A DNA stretch of 64,000 nucleotides from Trametopsis cervina (GCA_022385755.1 MU278351.1:870638-934637), one strand, 5' to 3'; positions 11,078 through 25,989 are shown, counted from the first letter of the stretch. Numbers and translations are program-made. The notes: a model not told the origin generated them from the sequence alone.

Positions 11078-13401
11078 CGGACTGGGCGAGGAGGCAGAGG
11101 TGATGGTTGGGAAAGAGAGACGATGGTCATGGCAGACCATATTTAGGGAGAGGGAGGCCAGCGCGTGGTAGCAGCCCGCTTGAGCTACACACACGCTGCC
11201 ATCACCCCTCACACATTTCAGCCCGATTTCAGGAAAAACACACCCAGATCATGCCCGTTCCGATGCAAGACGCTGGCCGCATTCCCCGTCCGCATTTCTT
11301 TTGTCGCCTCCTCGTGTTGCTTAACACTCATGCTAGGACCGCTAGTAATAGGTGGGGAACAGCATTTGTTGGCGTGGGCGGCCGCAGTACCCCCTGTGGC
11401 CAACCGTCTGTGGCCAGCAACAACAACCACAGACAATACGCGCTCGGTGTTTCTCGCCAAACAATGTATATACTTCTGCAAGAACTGCGATAGCTTTCAA
11501 CGAACGCCCTCGCTACCCATCACAGTGAGCACCCGTCCCCACCGATAATCTCGCGCCCCGTGGCACTAGCAGGTCACGGCAGAGTCACGACACTCCCCCG
11601 TGCTCGACAACGAGGACCTCTGCGGCCCCTCGCCAATCCAAAGTCGGCGGATCACCCTCTGTGCGCACGATCTCCGTCGGGCTATCGCACTTTCTGCAGC
11701 ACGTCCACCACGTTCTCCTCGACGAGGGCAACGAGCCGCCGCGACCCTATCTGTTTCGACGCCTAGCTTTTATCCGATCGTACATGGCCCCCTTCCCGCA
11801 GAAACGAGCGAGAAGAAGCCCCTTGCGGTATCTCCCAGCCCATGCATCCTGCTAGTTAGAGTTCCCAGTGAGTTTCCTCAGCGACCCGCCTTCGTCGTGA
11901 GAGCCAGGCAATGTCCGTCAGCCCTTTCATTCAGCATAAGTACGTAGTCCCGGGTCAATCTGCCTCTATATGACACACTCGTCCACGTTCTGATTGAATT
12001 TCACCAGTGGCCAGATGTCCAGATACTGTATCTAATCGCCTGAGGTACCGCGGTCAGCAACACGAGGCTCGCGGTCGCTTAACAAGGAGTATCTTTTATA
12101 CCCCTCGCCTCCCAAGTATAGTGGAGCCATAACATACTACACACCGCCCGCAACAGGACGCGTGCCAGAGCGCAGAGCCTCGTTGCCCCGTCGCGACCAG
12201 CAGTGCCGCAGCTGGGGGCGTGGTGAACGTTGTTGCCGCCCCGCGTCCACATCAGGTGAACGGGGCCTTGTCCTGTTGATCGCTGTCCCCTAGGACAATA
12301 CATCAACAGACACAATATCACCCCACCGCGCCCCTCCGAGGAATCCAGGACAACAATATCAACAAGCCAACCGGTACTTGGGCGAACGAAGGTCCCCCGC
12401 CTCCACAACTCAACAACAAGATCATCGCCATGCCATAACCATAACAGAGGCCGATTGGTCTGCGGCTCGTGCTCCTGCCACTCCGGTGCCCATCGACTCG
12501 TCCTCTTCATTCCTTGTTGACTGGGAACACGACATCCCGAGCCTAGTTGGGCTACTAAACCTTGATCATGTCCACCTATGGCCAGTCGCAAAGTTCAGAT
12601 TGTCATCACCGTGGAAAACAACACGGTGCTCCGAACCGCGTTCATTACTCCTGGGCGCCGACTCGATATTCAAAATCCGGTAGGTTCTCCCCGGAGACGG
12701 TTGGTCCAGATAACCATGTGTGGACGCTCCGATAGCAGATGGTGTAAGCTGAGCCACGTCCGTACCGCAAGTGAACGGTGGCTGCGTCCCCTATATCAAG
12801 CTTCCCTCTTCTGCAATGTCGCGCAAGCTCTGCCATTCGTCTCCAACACCGGAGTCTTTCATATGATAACTTATACATGGCTCGGCTCGCCGTGCAGGCT
12901 GTCACGTTACGGACTCGATGCCGTACTATTTACATACGCTCTCCAAATCCAATGCGAGCACGGTTCGCTTTGCACACATCCGGCGGGTTCTCCTGACGAG
13001 GCTTGGCCGAGGAAACAGCGTGTGGACGGTGCTGCCTTCACTGCGGACAACTCTCAGGGCATGTAGCACAGTCGCAATACAATGTCTCCTAGGATAGATG
13101 ACAATGAGCACCTATTCTGCCATGCACGACAATCCAGCTTTCCAACCTTCCAGAAAGCTCTGATACTGTTTTGTTTTGACGTCACCCGAGCCAAAACGCG
13201 TTCACACACTGCCTGCCACGCCTCATATTAGGTTCGTCAGCACAACTGAACACATGTGGGAAGTTTCAAAGAGCGGAATCCATGCGGCGTTATCAATGGC
13301 GTGTCGTCTAGAAGGGAGTACGACTGAAGTACAAGTAAGCTTTGCGGAAAAAATAAAACAGCGTCCGTTGACACGGTTTGTCCATTGCGCACGGCGGCGT
13401 T
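11078..13401. other. Gene-poor stretch between Tcp11 and V-ATPase B
   Basis: About 2.3 kb without a gene I can support. It should hold the Tcp11-type promoter at its left end and the V-ATPase B 3' end at its right end. The only frame of note is plus-strand 12578..13066 (162 codons, starts with ATG), which matches nothing I know and shows no intron signals that extend it. Confidence 0.5.
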
Positions 13402-15472
<2,071 letters not shown>

Positions 15473-15723
15473 CCTGGATTGAAGTCGAGGTCCAAGTGGT
15501 ATGTCGGACGAAACGCAGCGAGGTCGCGGACTACAGGCGACCGATGCAGCACGCAGTTAAGCGCCAATGGCGTAGATGATCAGCTTTCCCACGGTGCCTC
15601 TCACCTCGACCAGAACTACTCGAGGTCTGGGCGAACAGCCACAACGTTGTCCAGCCACTTACTTTCGCTTTTCTTCGACCCTCTTCACGACGCAAACACA
15701 CTTTCACTTCGCAAATTATACGC
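15473..15723. promoter_or_regulatory. Bidirectional promoter, V-ATPase B / PA-TM-RING
   Basis: Only 251 nt separate the two start codons, so both promoters and both 5' leaders share this stretch. I see no obvious TATA box. A pyrimidine-rich stretch near 15660-15690 precedes the plus-strand ATG. Confidence 0.6.
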
Positions 15724-17145
15724 ATGCATCTTTCGCTATTCAATCTCATACTTGGCCTCGTTCTCATCTCTAAAGCCTCCGCGCACCCGGTCGACTGGCT
15801 CAAGAAATTCACATCCAGCACAAGACAGGATGGCACCTGGTTTTGGGGATGGGCGTGGCCAGCTGATGGAAGCGTGTCTGTCGTGGATAGATCACCCCCT
15901 CTTGTGTATCCCGCACGCCCAGCGTCGTTTGGCATCGAGCTCTCAGACCCACTATTGGGCTATGTAATACCCCTCTCCTCATTCACTGGACCGTGTCCTG
16001 CCGACAGCAACACGACTATCAACCCTTTCATTCCGGACGCAGTGCAGGGCTGCCCCGAGTTGTGTGTCGTTGGTCCCTCAAAACCTGATCCTGAGGAACG
16101 GTGGATTGCATTGGTGCAACGAGGCGGGTGCCCCTTTGTGGAAAAGGCGCGACAAGCCCAACGGCTCGGAGCCAGAGCTGTGGTAGTTGGAGGTGACAAA
16201 GGCAGCCCAGAAGCTTTGTTAAACATGTATAGCGAAAGTAAGTTCATACAATGTCTGTTTCTCATGCTAGTCTAACGCCCCGAATCAGAGGACGCCTCTG
16301 ATGTACAGATCGCTGCAACCTTCATCAAGTATTGGGACTATGCGGAGCTTTCTGCTCTCATCGCTGCGTCAAATACGTCGCATTCGGGTCTTAGAACGGT
16401 GTCTTTGCTCCTGAGCACGGAGTTCTCGGCATGGGAGTGGTATTCGTAAGTCTGCTCCATCCTTTTCTCGCGGTAAGCTTGAATGAGGCTCATTACCGTG
16501 TAGCCCGATCATAACATTCGTTGTGATTCTGCTCCTTCCGTCCCTTCTGACGTTCATTACGCTACTTGTACACCGTGTTCGCGCTTCGCGTGCGGCCCAG
16601 CGAGAACGCGCACCAGAAGAGTTTGTACACAGACTTCCATGGCGGGTTTGGACCGGTAACGGCTGGGAGAAGCACGAATCAGGTTACCCTACACCTGAAG
16701 ACCCTACCGAAGATCCCTCCTCTGCTCCGGATGTGGATATTGAACGCGGTGAAGGCATCTCGTCCTCTTCCGCCGCTAGCGAGCCTGCTTGGGTTGACCA
16801 ACAGGAAGAGTGCGCGATATGCCTGGAGATGTTCGCGAAAGGTGATCGGGTTAGGGTATTGCCTTGCAATCATATGTTCCATCTTGACGAGGTAGATGAG
16901 TGGCTCATCCAGAAGAAGAAAGTGGTATGTGATTTATCTCGACTGAGTTAGATGGCATATGACATATACGTTTATTTGATCAGTGCCCCATCTGTAAGGC
17001 GGACATCACACAGCCTCCGCCGCGTCCAAGGAACCCACATTTGCCTAGCGATGCATCTATCACGCCCACAGCGACGATGCCCGTTATGGACTCCTCATCT
17101 GAGCCAACAGAGCGTTCACCGCTACTGTCAGGCTCCTCATCTTGA
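15724..17145 (+). CDS. PA-TM-RING membrane E3 ubiquitin ligase
   Basis: Four exons, 15724..16237, 16289..16445, 16504..16924 and 16984..17145, give 417 aa. In order: a signal peptide (about residues 1-20, ending KASAH), a lumenal protease-associated (PA) domain with the typical [12 protein letters not shown] and ARAVVVG pattern (about 60-170), one transmembrane helix (about 225-248), and a RING-H2 finger (about 327-370). The RING has CAIC, then CNHMFH, then CPIC, with the last pair split off by the final intron. PA-TM-RING proteins such as RNF13 are E3 ligases of the endosome/vacuole membranes, where the PA domain binds cargo and the RING recruits an E2. That role is inferred here from the architecture. 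The tail is Pro/Ser-rich. Confidence 0.92.
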
Positions 17146-17590
17146 TACCTTTGCGTTCTTCCACATCTGCTTATTCTCGAACTACGGTATCAAACCATAA
17201 TTCATCATCACCGTAACCTGCCTCCATCTAATGTTCAGCCACTGGCGGGTTGAGGCTCACGATCATTCTTAGGGACTCGGGGTCAGCTTTATCTTTATCA
17301 AATCCATACTCAGTAACGAAATTCGAAGTGTTGTGTGTACTTTACTAAACAATGATCAAAATGCATGTGTACTTCAATCAACCTTTTCAGGCTGAACGCT
17401 TGATAGCGATCATGGTCATCCTGGATTCCAGATGATATGAAACGGCAGCCTAGGTAGAACCGCCGGGAGAGTTCATACCTGCCGCGGACGCGGAACGTGG
17501 CGCCAGCAATATTATTCATGCTCGGAATCATGGACATATGAGCCTCGGTATACTAGCATGTGTAACGACATGAGGCTGTAAGGGTCTCGC
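17146..17590. other. Intergenic stretch between convergent genes
   Basis: Shared 3' flank of the PA-TM-RING gene and the Bud22 gene, which end toward each other. No gene or repeat seen. Confidence 0.6.
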
Positions 17591-19269
17591 TCAGAACACA
17601 ATCTTCTTTCCCTGGGGCGCAACGATGCTGGGATTTTGTTTCTCCTTAAGCCTCCTCTTCGCTTCCCAGGATGGGTGGAGGGCTTTCTCTTCCTTGCGCC
17701 CGTTCGTGGTCGGCGCTGTTATCGGCAATGAGCATGATGCATGAGCTGGGTCATTCGTGACAATGTACTCACGCGGAGCTCCGGGCGGCGGCTGCGACTC
17801 CTTGGCGGAAGTAGGATAGGGTCTCTGTCTTGTACCACTCCTGTCCTGGGGCGCCGCCCTATTCTGCCGCGGCCAGCCGTTGTCCCTGGGGCCCTTTGCC
17901 ATGATCTCCTGTTGTTTCTTGACGTGATTTGCATTGCGGCCAAACTTCTTTTCCCAAATTCTATGAAACATGTTCAGCGAGAATGGAAAAGAAATGAAGG
18001 CGAGCGCGGAGGGTTTACGTACGCTCTACGTGCCCTCTGCCCTCTCCGGTTTTTCTTTGGAGCGTCGTCCTCGCCGTCGCTAACGTCAGACGCGTCGGAG
18101 TCTCCTCGCGTGTATCCTACGGCAAGAGAGGGAAGGAAAGTCGATGTCCCCGGTTTTGCGTCGGCCGTCGACTTCTGTTTTGCCTTACTAGTTTTGTCTG
18201 CGGGAGTAGCAAGTTTTGGGGCAGGTTTCGACGGCTTGCGAGACGTCGTTGAAGGTTCAGCGTCACTTTCGTCTTCACTCTCGTCAGTATCATGGTCCTC
18301 GTCCTCTTCACTGCCTTCGTCTTCATCATCGCTGCCTTCGTGTATTGACCCTGATTCCCAACCAGCATCGTCGACGCCTTCTTCATCGCTGAAAGCTGCC
18401 ACTCTCGAGGATGCGTCACTGTCCTCCTCAGCATCATTGGCACCATCCTCCGCATTTGATTGAGCCAGTTTACTCTTCTTAACGGGTCGAACGGCTGCGT
18501 CCTCGTCCTCTTGCTCTTCACCATCTACCTCTTCTGCAGCTTCCTCCTCAATAGCACGCTCCTTCCCTTTCCTAGGCTCCGGCGATATAGTAGACTTCAG
18601 TGCCTCTATGATGGCGGCTACTTCGACTGCGATGAGCTTTGAGCTCAATAACCTACCCTGGACCTTAGCAAGGTTCGACCCGGGTGCTGCGGGTACTACC
18701 AGGTTCGATGCAAGTTCTTCGGCGGCGGCAGCAGTAAGGTGCTCATTCTCTGATAGCATTTTGTCCTTGTGGATCTTGGTCTTCAATGCAGTATCAGCGA
18801 AGGGCTCGTGATCACATTTCTGTACGAGGGTGAGAGGACGCAAGGCATAGCAGACCAAGAGACGGACCTTGAGCAGATCCAACTGTTCTTCAAGAGCGGC
18901 GACTTCTGGCGAATCTGGCGTTTTGGACCTGCGGAACTGAGCTACGTACTTGCTTAACCACAGGGGACACGCTCACCTCAGACCTTTCAGCTTCTTCACG
19001 GTCTTCTGTACCTCAAATGCCTTTGCCTTCTTGGCAGCCTTTCTGACCTCCCGCACATGATGATGCTTTATAGCTTGAGCATGTCAGCTTTGCATGATGT
19101 GTATTCCCTTGCAACCACGACATACCAATTTACCGGTCAGTTTAGCGGTGAGGTCTTCCTATCAAAATCTTAGTACTGCAACCATTTAAGGACACGCGGA
19201 AGTAACAACCTGTTGTGACGTGTCTGACCGTTTTCTCTTGTTGCCAACATAGTTACTATTCTCGGGCAT
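17591..19269 (-). CDS. BUD22: Bud22-family ribosome biogenesis factor
   Basis: Seven exons (19269..19210, 19158..19126, 19065..18977, 18928..18868, 18819..18023, 17960..17773, 17715..17591) give 450 aa. The N terminus is basic and helical (REVRKAAKKAKAFEVQK), the middle is acidic and Ser/Glu/Asp-rich, and the C terminus carries the family signature: GQRARRAIWEKKFGRNANH, then LHPSWEAKRRLKEKQ and a final GKKIVF. Yeast Bud22 works in the nucleolus on 18S rRNA maturation and 40S assembly; the mammalian relative is SRFBP1. The intron 18867..18820 is 48 nt and in frame, so unspliced reading stays open; splicing it gives LLKKCDHEPFADTALKTK, which fits the family better. The intron after exon 3 was chosen for phase (48 nt, CCGCAG acceptor), and the first donor (GTTGTT) is weak. 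Confidence 0.88.
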
Positions 19270-19521
19270 GGCGTACTGCTGCGATTGGCGCAACACTAGG
19301 AAGGCAAGTGGGAGATGAAATGCACTCTTGATCGTAGACGAGGAGAAAGAGTTTGCGAGCGCCCTCTCAGTGGATCACTTTCCCACGATATCCTTACGGC
19401 CTCCGGCCAACCTTCAAACTGAAAAATATAGAAATCTAATATAGGCGTGATGTCCGTGGTGAACAAAGTAGATACGCAAAGTCCCAGAGCCCCAGAGTCC
19501 CAGATAAACGAGTGCCCGACA

Positions 19522-20431
19522 CTAGTACTTGCCATATATCGAGCGACAGTGCAGTTTGTCCGCTGAAATTGCGTAGCCCCACGCGCATTTGTCTGTTGAA
19601 CCGACACGAATTTAAGGAAGACAGCCGACATGATAATATGAGGCTCTTACCTATAACACACCTCCCCTGCACACATCGCACAGTGTCCACGCCTGTTATG
19701 GCACTGCAGTCTTGGCCTCCTCGATTATTTACCTCTCCATCCGGGGAGTCGTTGTGAACACAGCCTCCGCATGACTCCAGTTCATGTTGTGTGTCGATGC
19801 ATTCAAAACCCTTAAGGAAGGTTCCTTTCTGCCATTGCCCGTATACTGGACAATGGTGTAGCCCGAAGGCGCATGGACGCGTTTTGGCCGGCAGCGGACG
19901 TATTTTCTTGCCAGAGGACGGCAAGTCGGCTTGATCGAAGACTGCGTTCTTTGCTAAAAAGACTTTGAGTCTTTTCTTCAGTGGAAAACGACATGCCCAA
20001 GTGAACTTACAAGGTGAGCAGTAGGAACTGCCCCTGGCACTGTAGTAACCTGGTTCACAAAGCAAAGATATGCTCGAGCCGGGTAAAGGGACATAATGTC
20101 CGAGTTCGGCTTGTGTACAGCTCAAGCTGGACCAGTCTGTGGTTCTGAAAGTCAGGTTTAATACTAGAGCTGCAACATAAAGGGACGCACGTTTCGCATA
20201 TGCACCTGCTGGACACTGGAGGTGTACGCCACAGCCTTGTCAGTTCTCAAAGATAACAGCTTGAACGGGCTCACTCACTGGTTGACAGGGGGATCTACCC
20301 GTTGAGCTGAATGAACCTGGTGCGCAAGGTCTACCTGCCTCGCTCCAAACAGCCGTCGCCCCTACTGTACTAACCGCCAGGAGGAACGCGAGCACCGCAG
20401 TGAGCATCGGCAAGACCAGACGAGAGGCCAT
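19522..20431 (-). CDS. Secreted Cys-rich CPL1-like domain protein
   Basis: Five exons, 20431..20279, 20215..20191, 20136..20011, 19953..19651 and 19592..19522, give 225 aa. A signal peptide (about residues 1-25) is followed by short Cys-rich repeats of the pattern PGSFSSTGRSPC / CPAGAYAK / PGYYSARGSSYC, then the CPL1-like domain: HHCPVYG, FECIDTQHELESCGGC, GQDCSAI, VRCVQGRCVI and a last KCAWGYAIS segment. CPL1 is known from Cryptococcus as a secreted protein that modulates host macrophages and affects capsule, but most relatives occur in saprotrophic mushrooms and have no known role. Here only secretion and disulphide-rich structure can be inferred. Splicing is well constrained because each Cys motif is restored only in one phase. 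Confidence 0.82.
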
Positions 20432-21398
20432 TGTGGGTCGACGGGGGACGCACGTTTTCCTGAGGAGCCGACGGCCCTATAAGTCGAAATCTCCGGGAAT
20501 TGGTTCTGCATCCGAGTGAACGCGTCCATGCTCTATTGAGGAAAAGTCGATTTCAACTCCCGGGATTCATGGACAAAGCAATTAATTCTAGGCCCGGACG
20601 CAATATTCCTGTACGCCTTGCTACTGCCTTGCTGTGTCACTTTCCGTGCCTTGATTTATCGATAATATAATCCCGACGAACATTCACTAAAGATTGTTGG
20701 TCCATGCACACAGGAGCAACCTGGAGTTTAGGAGGTTACATCCCATGGTCTGTCTACAGTGAGCTAATATTACAGCCTGGGAAGGAGCGAAGGGGATCCA
20801 CCAGATTGCGCCATTGTCATCACAGAGGCGCAGGGTGGACTGTAAGCAAGAATGTTGATGCCTATTAGTGCCTTTGCCTCGTTGTCTATCGTAGATCGCA
20901 TTGACCTTAGTGAAAGATTGAGAACGTGGACTTGTATCTCCGTTTGATATGCAGCACCTCCGTTTCATGCAGTTTGCCCGCTGGTTAACAACTTCGAGAG
21001 GAGGCTGCAGAAACTAAGAAACAGCCTGGCTAATATGCTTTCCAACCTGCAAGAGGTAAACCAGATCTAACATGCATAGGGGGTTTGGTGGTGGCTCGGG
21101 ACAATAAACGCGTCCAATCGTGAGGAGGATGGGTGCCGGTCCATGCCGCATCGCCGGCATCGCGTCTGCCGTCTCTGAATCAGCCAAATGATTACAATGC
21201 GCTGGACAGGTGCGCAGCCACCACCGCTCAAACCGTAAAGTGAGATAGAACGCGTCGTGAAAGCGAGATACAAGCTGCAGGACCTCAATATTCTTCGTGC
21301 GAGGACTGTACTAGCCTAATCATAGTAAGTGCTGCGTTTCTGCTGCCAGTCTGTGTGGATATCGACTTCTGATAGTAGACCAAGCACTGAACTGACCA
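20432..21398. other. Divergent intergenic region
   Basis: The 967 nt between the starts of the CPL1-like gene (minus) and the cofactor D gene (plus). It should contain both promoters. No gene, tRNA or clear repeat is visible. Confidence 0.6.
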
Positions 21399-24300
21399 AT
21401 GGAGGAAACTTTGCAAGAAGGAACCTTGTTCAGCTCATTCAATAAATATGAAGAGTTTTCCACCATACAACTACACTTCTTGGACCTTTGCAGTCGTGAT
21501 CAGGGAAAAGATGGCATGGATGAAGCTGAGCAATCGTTGAAGAAACTAATAATGATAGTAAGAATTCAGGTCTCCGCGCAGCTGCATTCTCCTCATCATG
21601 CAAAGCTAGCAGAATATCAGGAACAAGCGTACCTCTTAGATCCTTTTCTTGATAGACTTGTCGTACCCGCGGTCGAACAACTCAAGACAGCTGTCGTAAC
21701 CACAACACCCACGAATCATGAACGCATCGGCCTGCTTGCGGAGCTGCTGTATCAATATATCATTTTCCGAGGCTACAAAGCAATCAGTACGCTAGGATGG
21801 TATCTTTCAATGCAGCCCAAGTGCTCACATGCTGACGTGTCTAGCGCGGTTCTTCCCCCATGAGATAGCCGATCTTTCTATCGTTTTGACTTTCTTCCAG
21901 CTCCCAGACGGACCCACCCAGAAAGAGACACAATGGCCTCTACGATATGTTACGCTATTGTGGCTTTCGATGATCTGCATGCTGCCCTTTGATCTCGCCC
22001 AGTTCGATGAGCCGGAGAGTATAGGCAAGACAGCAGCAGACTTGCAAGCTATCGCCAGAGCACACCTTGATAAGGCAGGAACGGAACGTCAGGGTGCTGC
22101 AATCTTACTTTCCAGACTATATGCGAGGTAAACCGCTCGTGTGATATTGGGATAAGTGTAGCTGAATGATATAGGAAGGACATGAACGCTGAATTTCCTG
22201 CATTCTTGATATGGACCAGCGAACTTGTCAGCACGGCGAACGGCTTATTCGCAGTACGTATCTTCATATCTTTGAATGAGAAGAGTGGCTCACATTACCA
22301 CATAGTCTATCGGTGCATTGCAGGTTCTTTGTGAACTTGCGAAATCTGCTCCAGCAGCACAGGTGCAGCCACATATCCCAGAATTGTTCCGCATTGTAGC
22401 GGCGGTAAATGCCAACACCGTTCTCACCAACAATACTGTGATACGAAAAATGCGCATCAAACTGGAGTCCCGCGCTATGTTACGACTTCTGCCCGCAAAA
22501 CGCTCTAATAAGCGTAGCAAAGGTGAGGCCTTAGCATATACTTACTTTTCCGAGAGTCATGCTGATATGCATTGAAGGAAAGGCGCTTCGGCCTGAGGAT
22601 GGAAACGCAACTATACATGAGTCAGAGGAGGTAGACGACATTGATGTTCCAGAAGAGGTCGAAGATGTGTTGCAAGACCTGTTTACGGCCCTTCAGGATA
22701 AGGCGAGTCTCGGCGTAGAGACTTCTACTCGTTCTTTGAACTTCCTAACCTGTATGCTTTAGGATACAGTAGTCCGATATTCCACTGCTAAAGCTGTCGC
22801 GCGTATTTCGGAACATCTGCCCTCAGACTTTTCAGAGCAAGTACTGGACAACGTTCTGCAATTATTCACCGTCCACTCGATAGGGGCTGCCAGTCTGTAC
22901 GATATGCCGGCGATAGCTGAAGCGACCTGGCACGGCACGTCTATGACCTGCGCGGAGATGGCGAGAAGAGGCCTAATTCCTGAACATAAGCTCGGGGAAC
23001 TCATCGACTGGATGCGCAAGGTGCGGAATGCATTTTAATCCGAAATATGAAACAAGCTGATGGGCGTGTAGGCCTTGTATTTCGACATCCGGAAAGGTTC
23101 TCATTCAGTGGGGTCTAGCGTTCGAGACGCGGCATCGTATGTTCTATGGTCTCTGGCCCGTGCCCAGAGCGTGGAAAGCTTGGCGCCATATGCTACAGGT
23201 CTCGCTCAAACGCTGGTCACAGTGTCTTGCTTTGACAGAGAAATACATATAAGACGCGCGGCGAGCGCCGCGTTCCAGGAGTTCGTTGGGAGAACAGTGA
23301 GGACCCTCCCGATACCTTAGAACGGCCACGCTAACACTATTTAATAGAGCTTATTCCCTCACGGGATCGATGTGCTGCGCAAGACGGATTTCTACGCTGT
23401 GGGCACGCGTCGAAATGCTTTCACCGTCGTAGCACCCGAAGTCGCCGAGTACGTGCTCCACGACAGAGCGTGCCAACATGCTCACATTGCATGCCTAGGC
23501 ACGAGATCTATCAGGGCAGTTTACTTGACCACTTGCTCGGTGTTACGATCAGACACTGGGACCCTGTCATGAGACGACTTGCAGCCCAGTCGATCAGAAA
23601 TATATGTCAACTGGACCTGTGGAGGCTGGGTCAGACATGTGTGGAGAAAGTGGTAGGTCAATCCAATAAGACAGGGGTTTGATAATTCGTTGATCATTAT
23701 TACATACTACAGACCCCTCTGCTTTCATTTTCCGACACGAGTGACATCCATGGGGCGTTGGTTACTCTAACAGAACTGGCCATGGCGTATGAGGTAGCGG
23801 AACCGAAAGAGCGAGTGGAGTTGAAATTGCGAGAAGTACACGCCTGTCGTTCTCTAATTTCGACCTCGCTCCTCTGACACTCACATGATCAGATCTTTTC
23901 CCTATTGAACAGAGTCCCCCAGAAGATGCTCCAGTCGTACAGAAACGAGCTCATCGTGACGTCCGCATGCCAAATCATTGCACACAGCATAACGTTACCA
24001 GAGATCGAGCTGAAGGCGAAGGCCTCTGTGCCCCATTGGCGGTCCATTATTGACTTTGCTATGAAGAGTACTGCAGAGCCAGTCCAGATCTCCGCCGCTG
24101 ATGCATTGGCATCAGTCAGTCACTTGACCGATATCAGTTCTCAAGTGGAAAGATATGTGATTTCATTCTCGACATGGGCGTGAGCTGATCGTTATGACCA
24201 ATTTTTACGTTTATCCGGGAGGCCAAGTCTGGATCGCCTGCGTTACAGCAGAGCGTATGTCGCATGTTGGGAGTTCTGGACTATATGTCATACCCAGCTG

Positions 24301-25989
24301 GTCTGCTCCCCGCTGTCAACTTCCTCGTCGAATCTGTCGACCGTTCTGTAAGTCCGGATATATCTTTTCCACCGAGCTCCCATTTGATTTGTTAGGCCCC
24401 TACAGCGCTAGAAAATGTCGAGGCTCGCAGGAATGCGTACTACGCGTTGCCGCAAATAATTGAGAACGTTCTCCCTCGGATAGAAGAATGTGAGTGTGAT
24501 AATCACCGCGCTGAGAATATCACCGGTGTACTGACGGGCACGCGTCCAGTACTTCCTTCAGAGATCGTTGCGCGAATATTCACCACCTTAATCGCTGGCC
24601 TAGAGGACTATTCGACGGACCAAAGAGGAGACGTTGGCTCATGGATTCGCATAGCCTGTGTCAAAGGGATCGCGGACTTCTCTACTTCCGTTATATCTAA
24701 CGCTCCTTCAATACGGCAGGCCGCGGAGTATCTTCCGTCCTCGAGGTATCAAGAAGCAATCGCGGGAGTACTAAAGCAGGGCGTGGAACGACTGGATAAC
24801 GTTCGTCAACAGGCCGGTGTTCAGTTTTTACGGCTGTTATCGCTATCGCTGCTCCCTCAGGCCATTAATGGTTGGAGGATGCCTGGAGAGACCCTGATTC
24901 GAGAGTTGTTCCTGGGGTACGTATTACATCTGCTCTAGCCCCCAATTCCGCCGCACTCGTGGCTGACCTGATTTTGTCAGTGGCGCAAACGAGGTTGGAT
25001 GGAACGAGGGCGCTTGGCTCTTCCCGCGAGTGGTCAGGCTTCTTGCAATACATGAATACCGGCACGCCGTGCTCGCCGGACTCGTATTCAGTGTAGGGAG
25101 TAAAACCGACAGCACGGTACGTTCATACGCTTGTTTTTGCATTGAGTAACTCACGGACTGGTGTACTATCAGCAACGTCCCGTATCTGCCAGTCTTGTAG
25201 ACTACGCTAGTACCTTGCCTGTGCGCGATGAAGCGGCCGCTTACGACCTCAATACCCTCGTGACCGACCTGTTGACACAGGCGAAGAGCAATCTCCCCTC
25301 AAACACTGTTGTCGTGCCGGTGCTGCAGACATTCAATGTGCTACTCGAAGCCGATGCATTTGAAGAGCTAACGGAGGATACAGAAGGATTAAAAAGGTAA
25401 ACCTATTCCTCACACGAGCAATATCAGACGGGCGGTTGCTCATCCCGGAGCATAGCTTGCAGAGTCTTCTATCTATATGTTCTCGAAACGTGTCGCGATT
25501 GAAGAACGTCCTCCGTATCCTAGCATCTATGAAAGTGTACGTGAAACCCTAGCCCACAACCCACCGATCCCTGACTTACTTCTCACAGTGTCGTCAACTG
25601 TCTGAACATACCTCCGCTGCGAAACGCGTGCGCCTCCCACCTTCCGTCCTTCCTCGGACACCAGTATCCCAAGGTGAACATCTCTATTACCGGTTTCCCC
25701 ATACCCTCATTCTCACCTTATCCTTACGTGAACACGAATAGATCCGGCTCGATACCGCGGTCACGATATACTTTCTCCTTCAGGGTAAAGATATCAACGT
25801 CGACGCGGCGGACGAGGTCGACCAGATCCTGCTCGAGACAGAGTGGTACGTCCCTTCCGGTCATTGTCCCATTCCCATGTGATATTGACATGCTCGTGCC
25901 GCGGCAGGGGCGCGGACAACATGGATGCTATTCGAGCAGCCGCAGAACGCTGTGCAAATTTAATGATGGACTCCGATCTAGGGCAATGA
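21399..25989 (+). CDS. Tubulin-folding cofactor D
   Basis: About 21 exons: 21399..21557, 21606..21786, 21845..22127, 22175..22253, 22306..22522, 22578..22702, 22763..23020, 23072..23296, 23348..23452, 23506..23652, 23713..23835, 23893..24156, 24222..24347, 24396..24489, 24550..24916, 24981..25116, 25173..25396, 25456..25536, 25589..25673, 25742..25845, 25908..25989, giving about 1154 aa. TBCD (yeast Cin1, fission yeast Alp1) takes beta-tubulin from cofactor A and, with cofactors C and E, assembles the alpha/beta dimer. Family marks: EYQEQAYLLDP, RFFPHEIADL, RYVTLLWLSMICMLPFDL, DTVVRYSTAKAVARI, LFPHGIDVL and GALVTLTELA; the whole is HEAT-like. The first intron (48 nt) and that at 24490..24549 (60 nt) are in frame, so naive reading retains them. 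The intron after 22702 looks like GC-AG. The acceptor at 23505 is the least certain. Confidence 0.93.
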
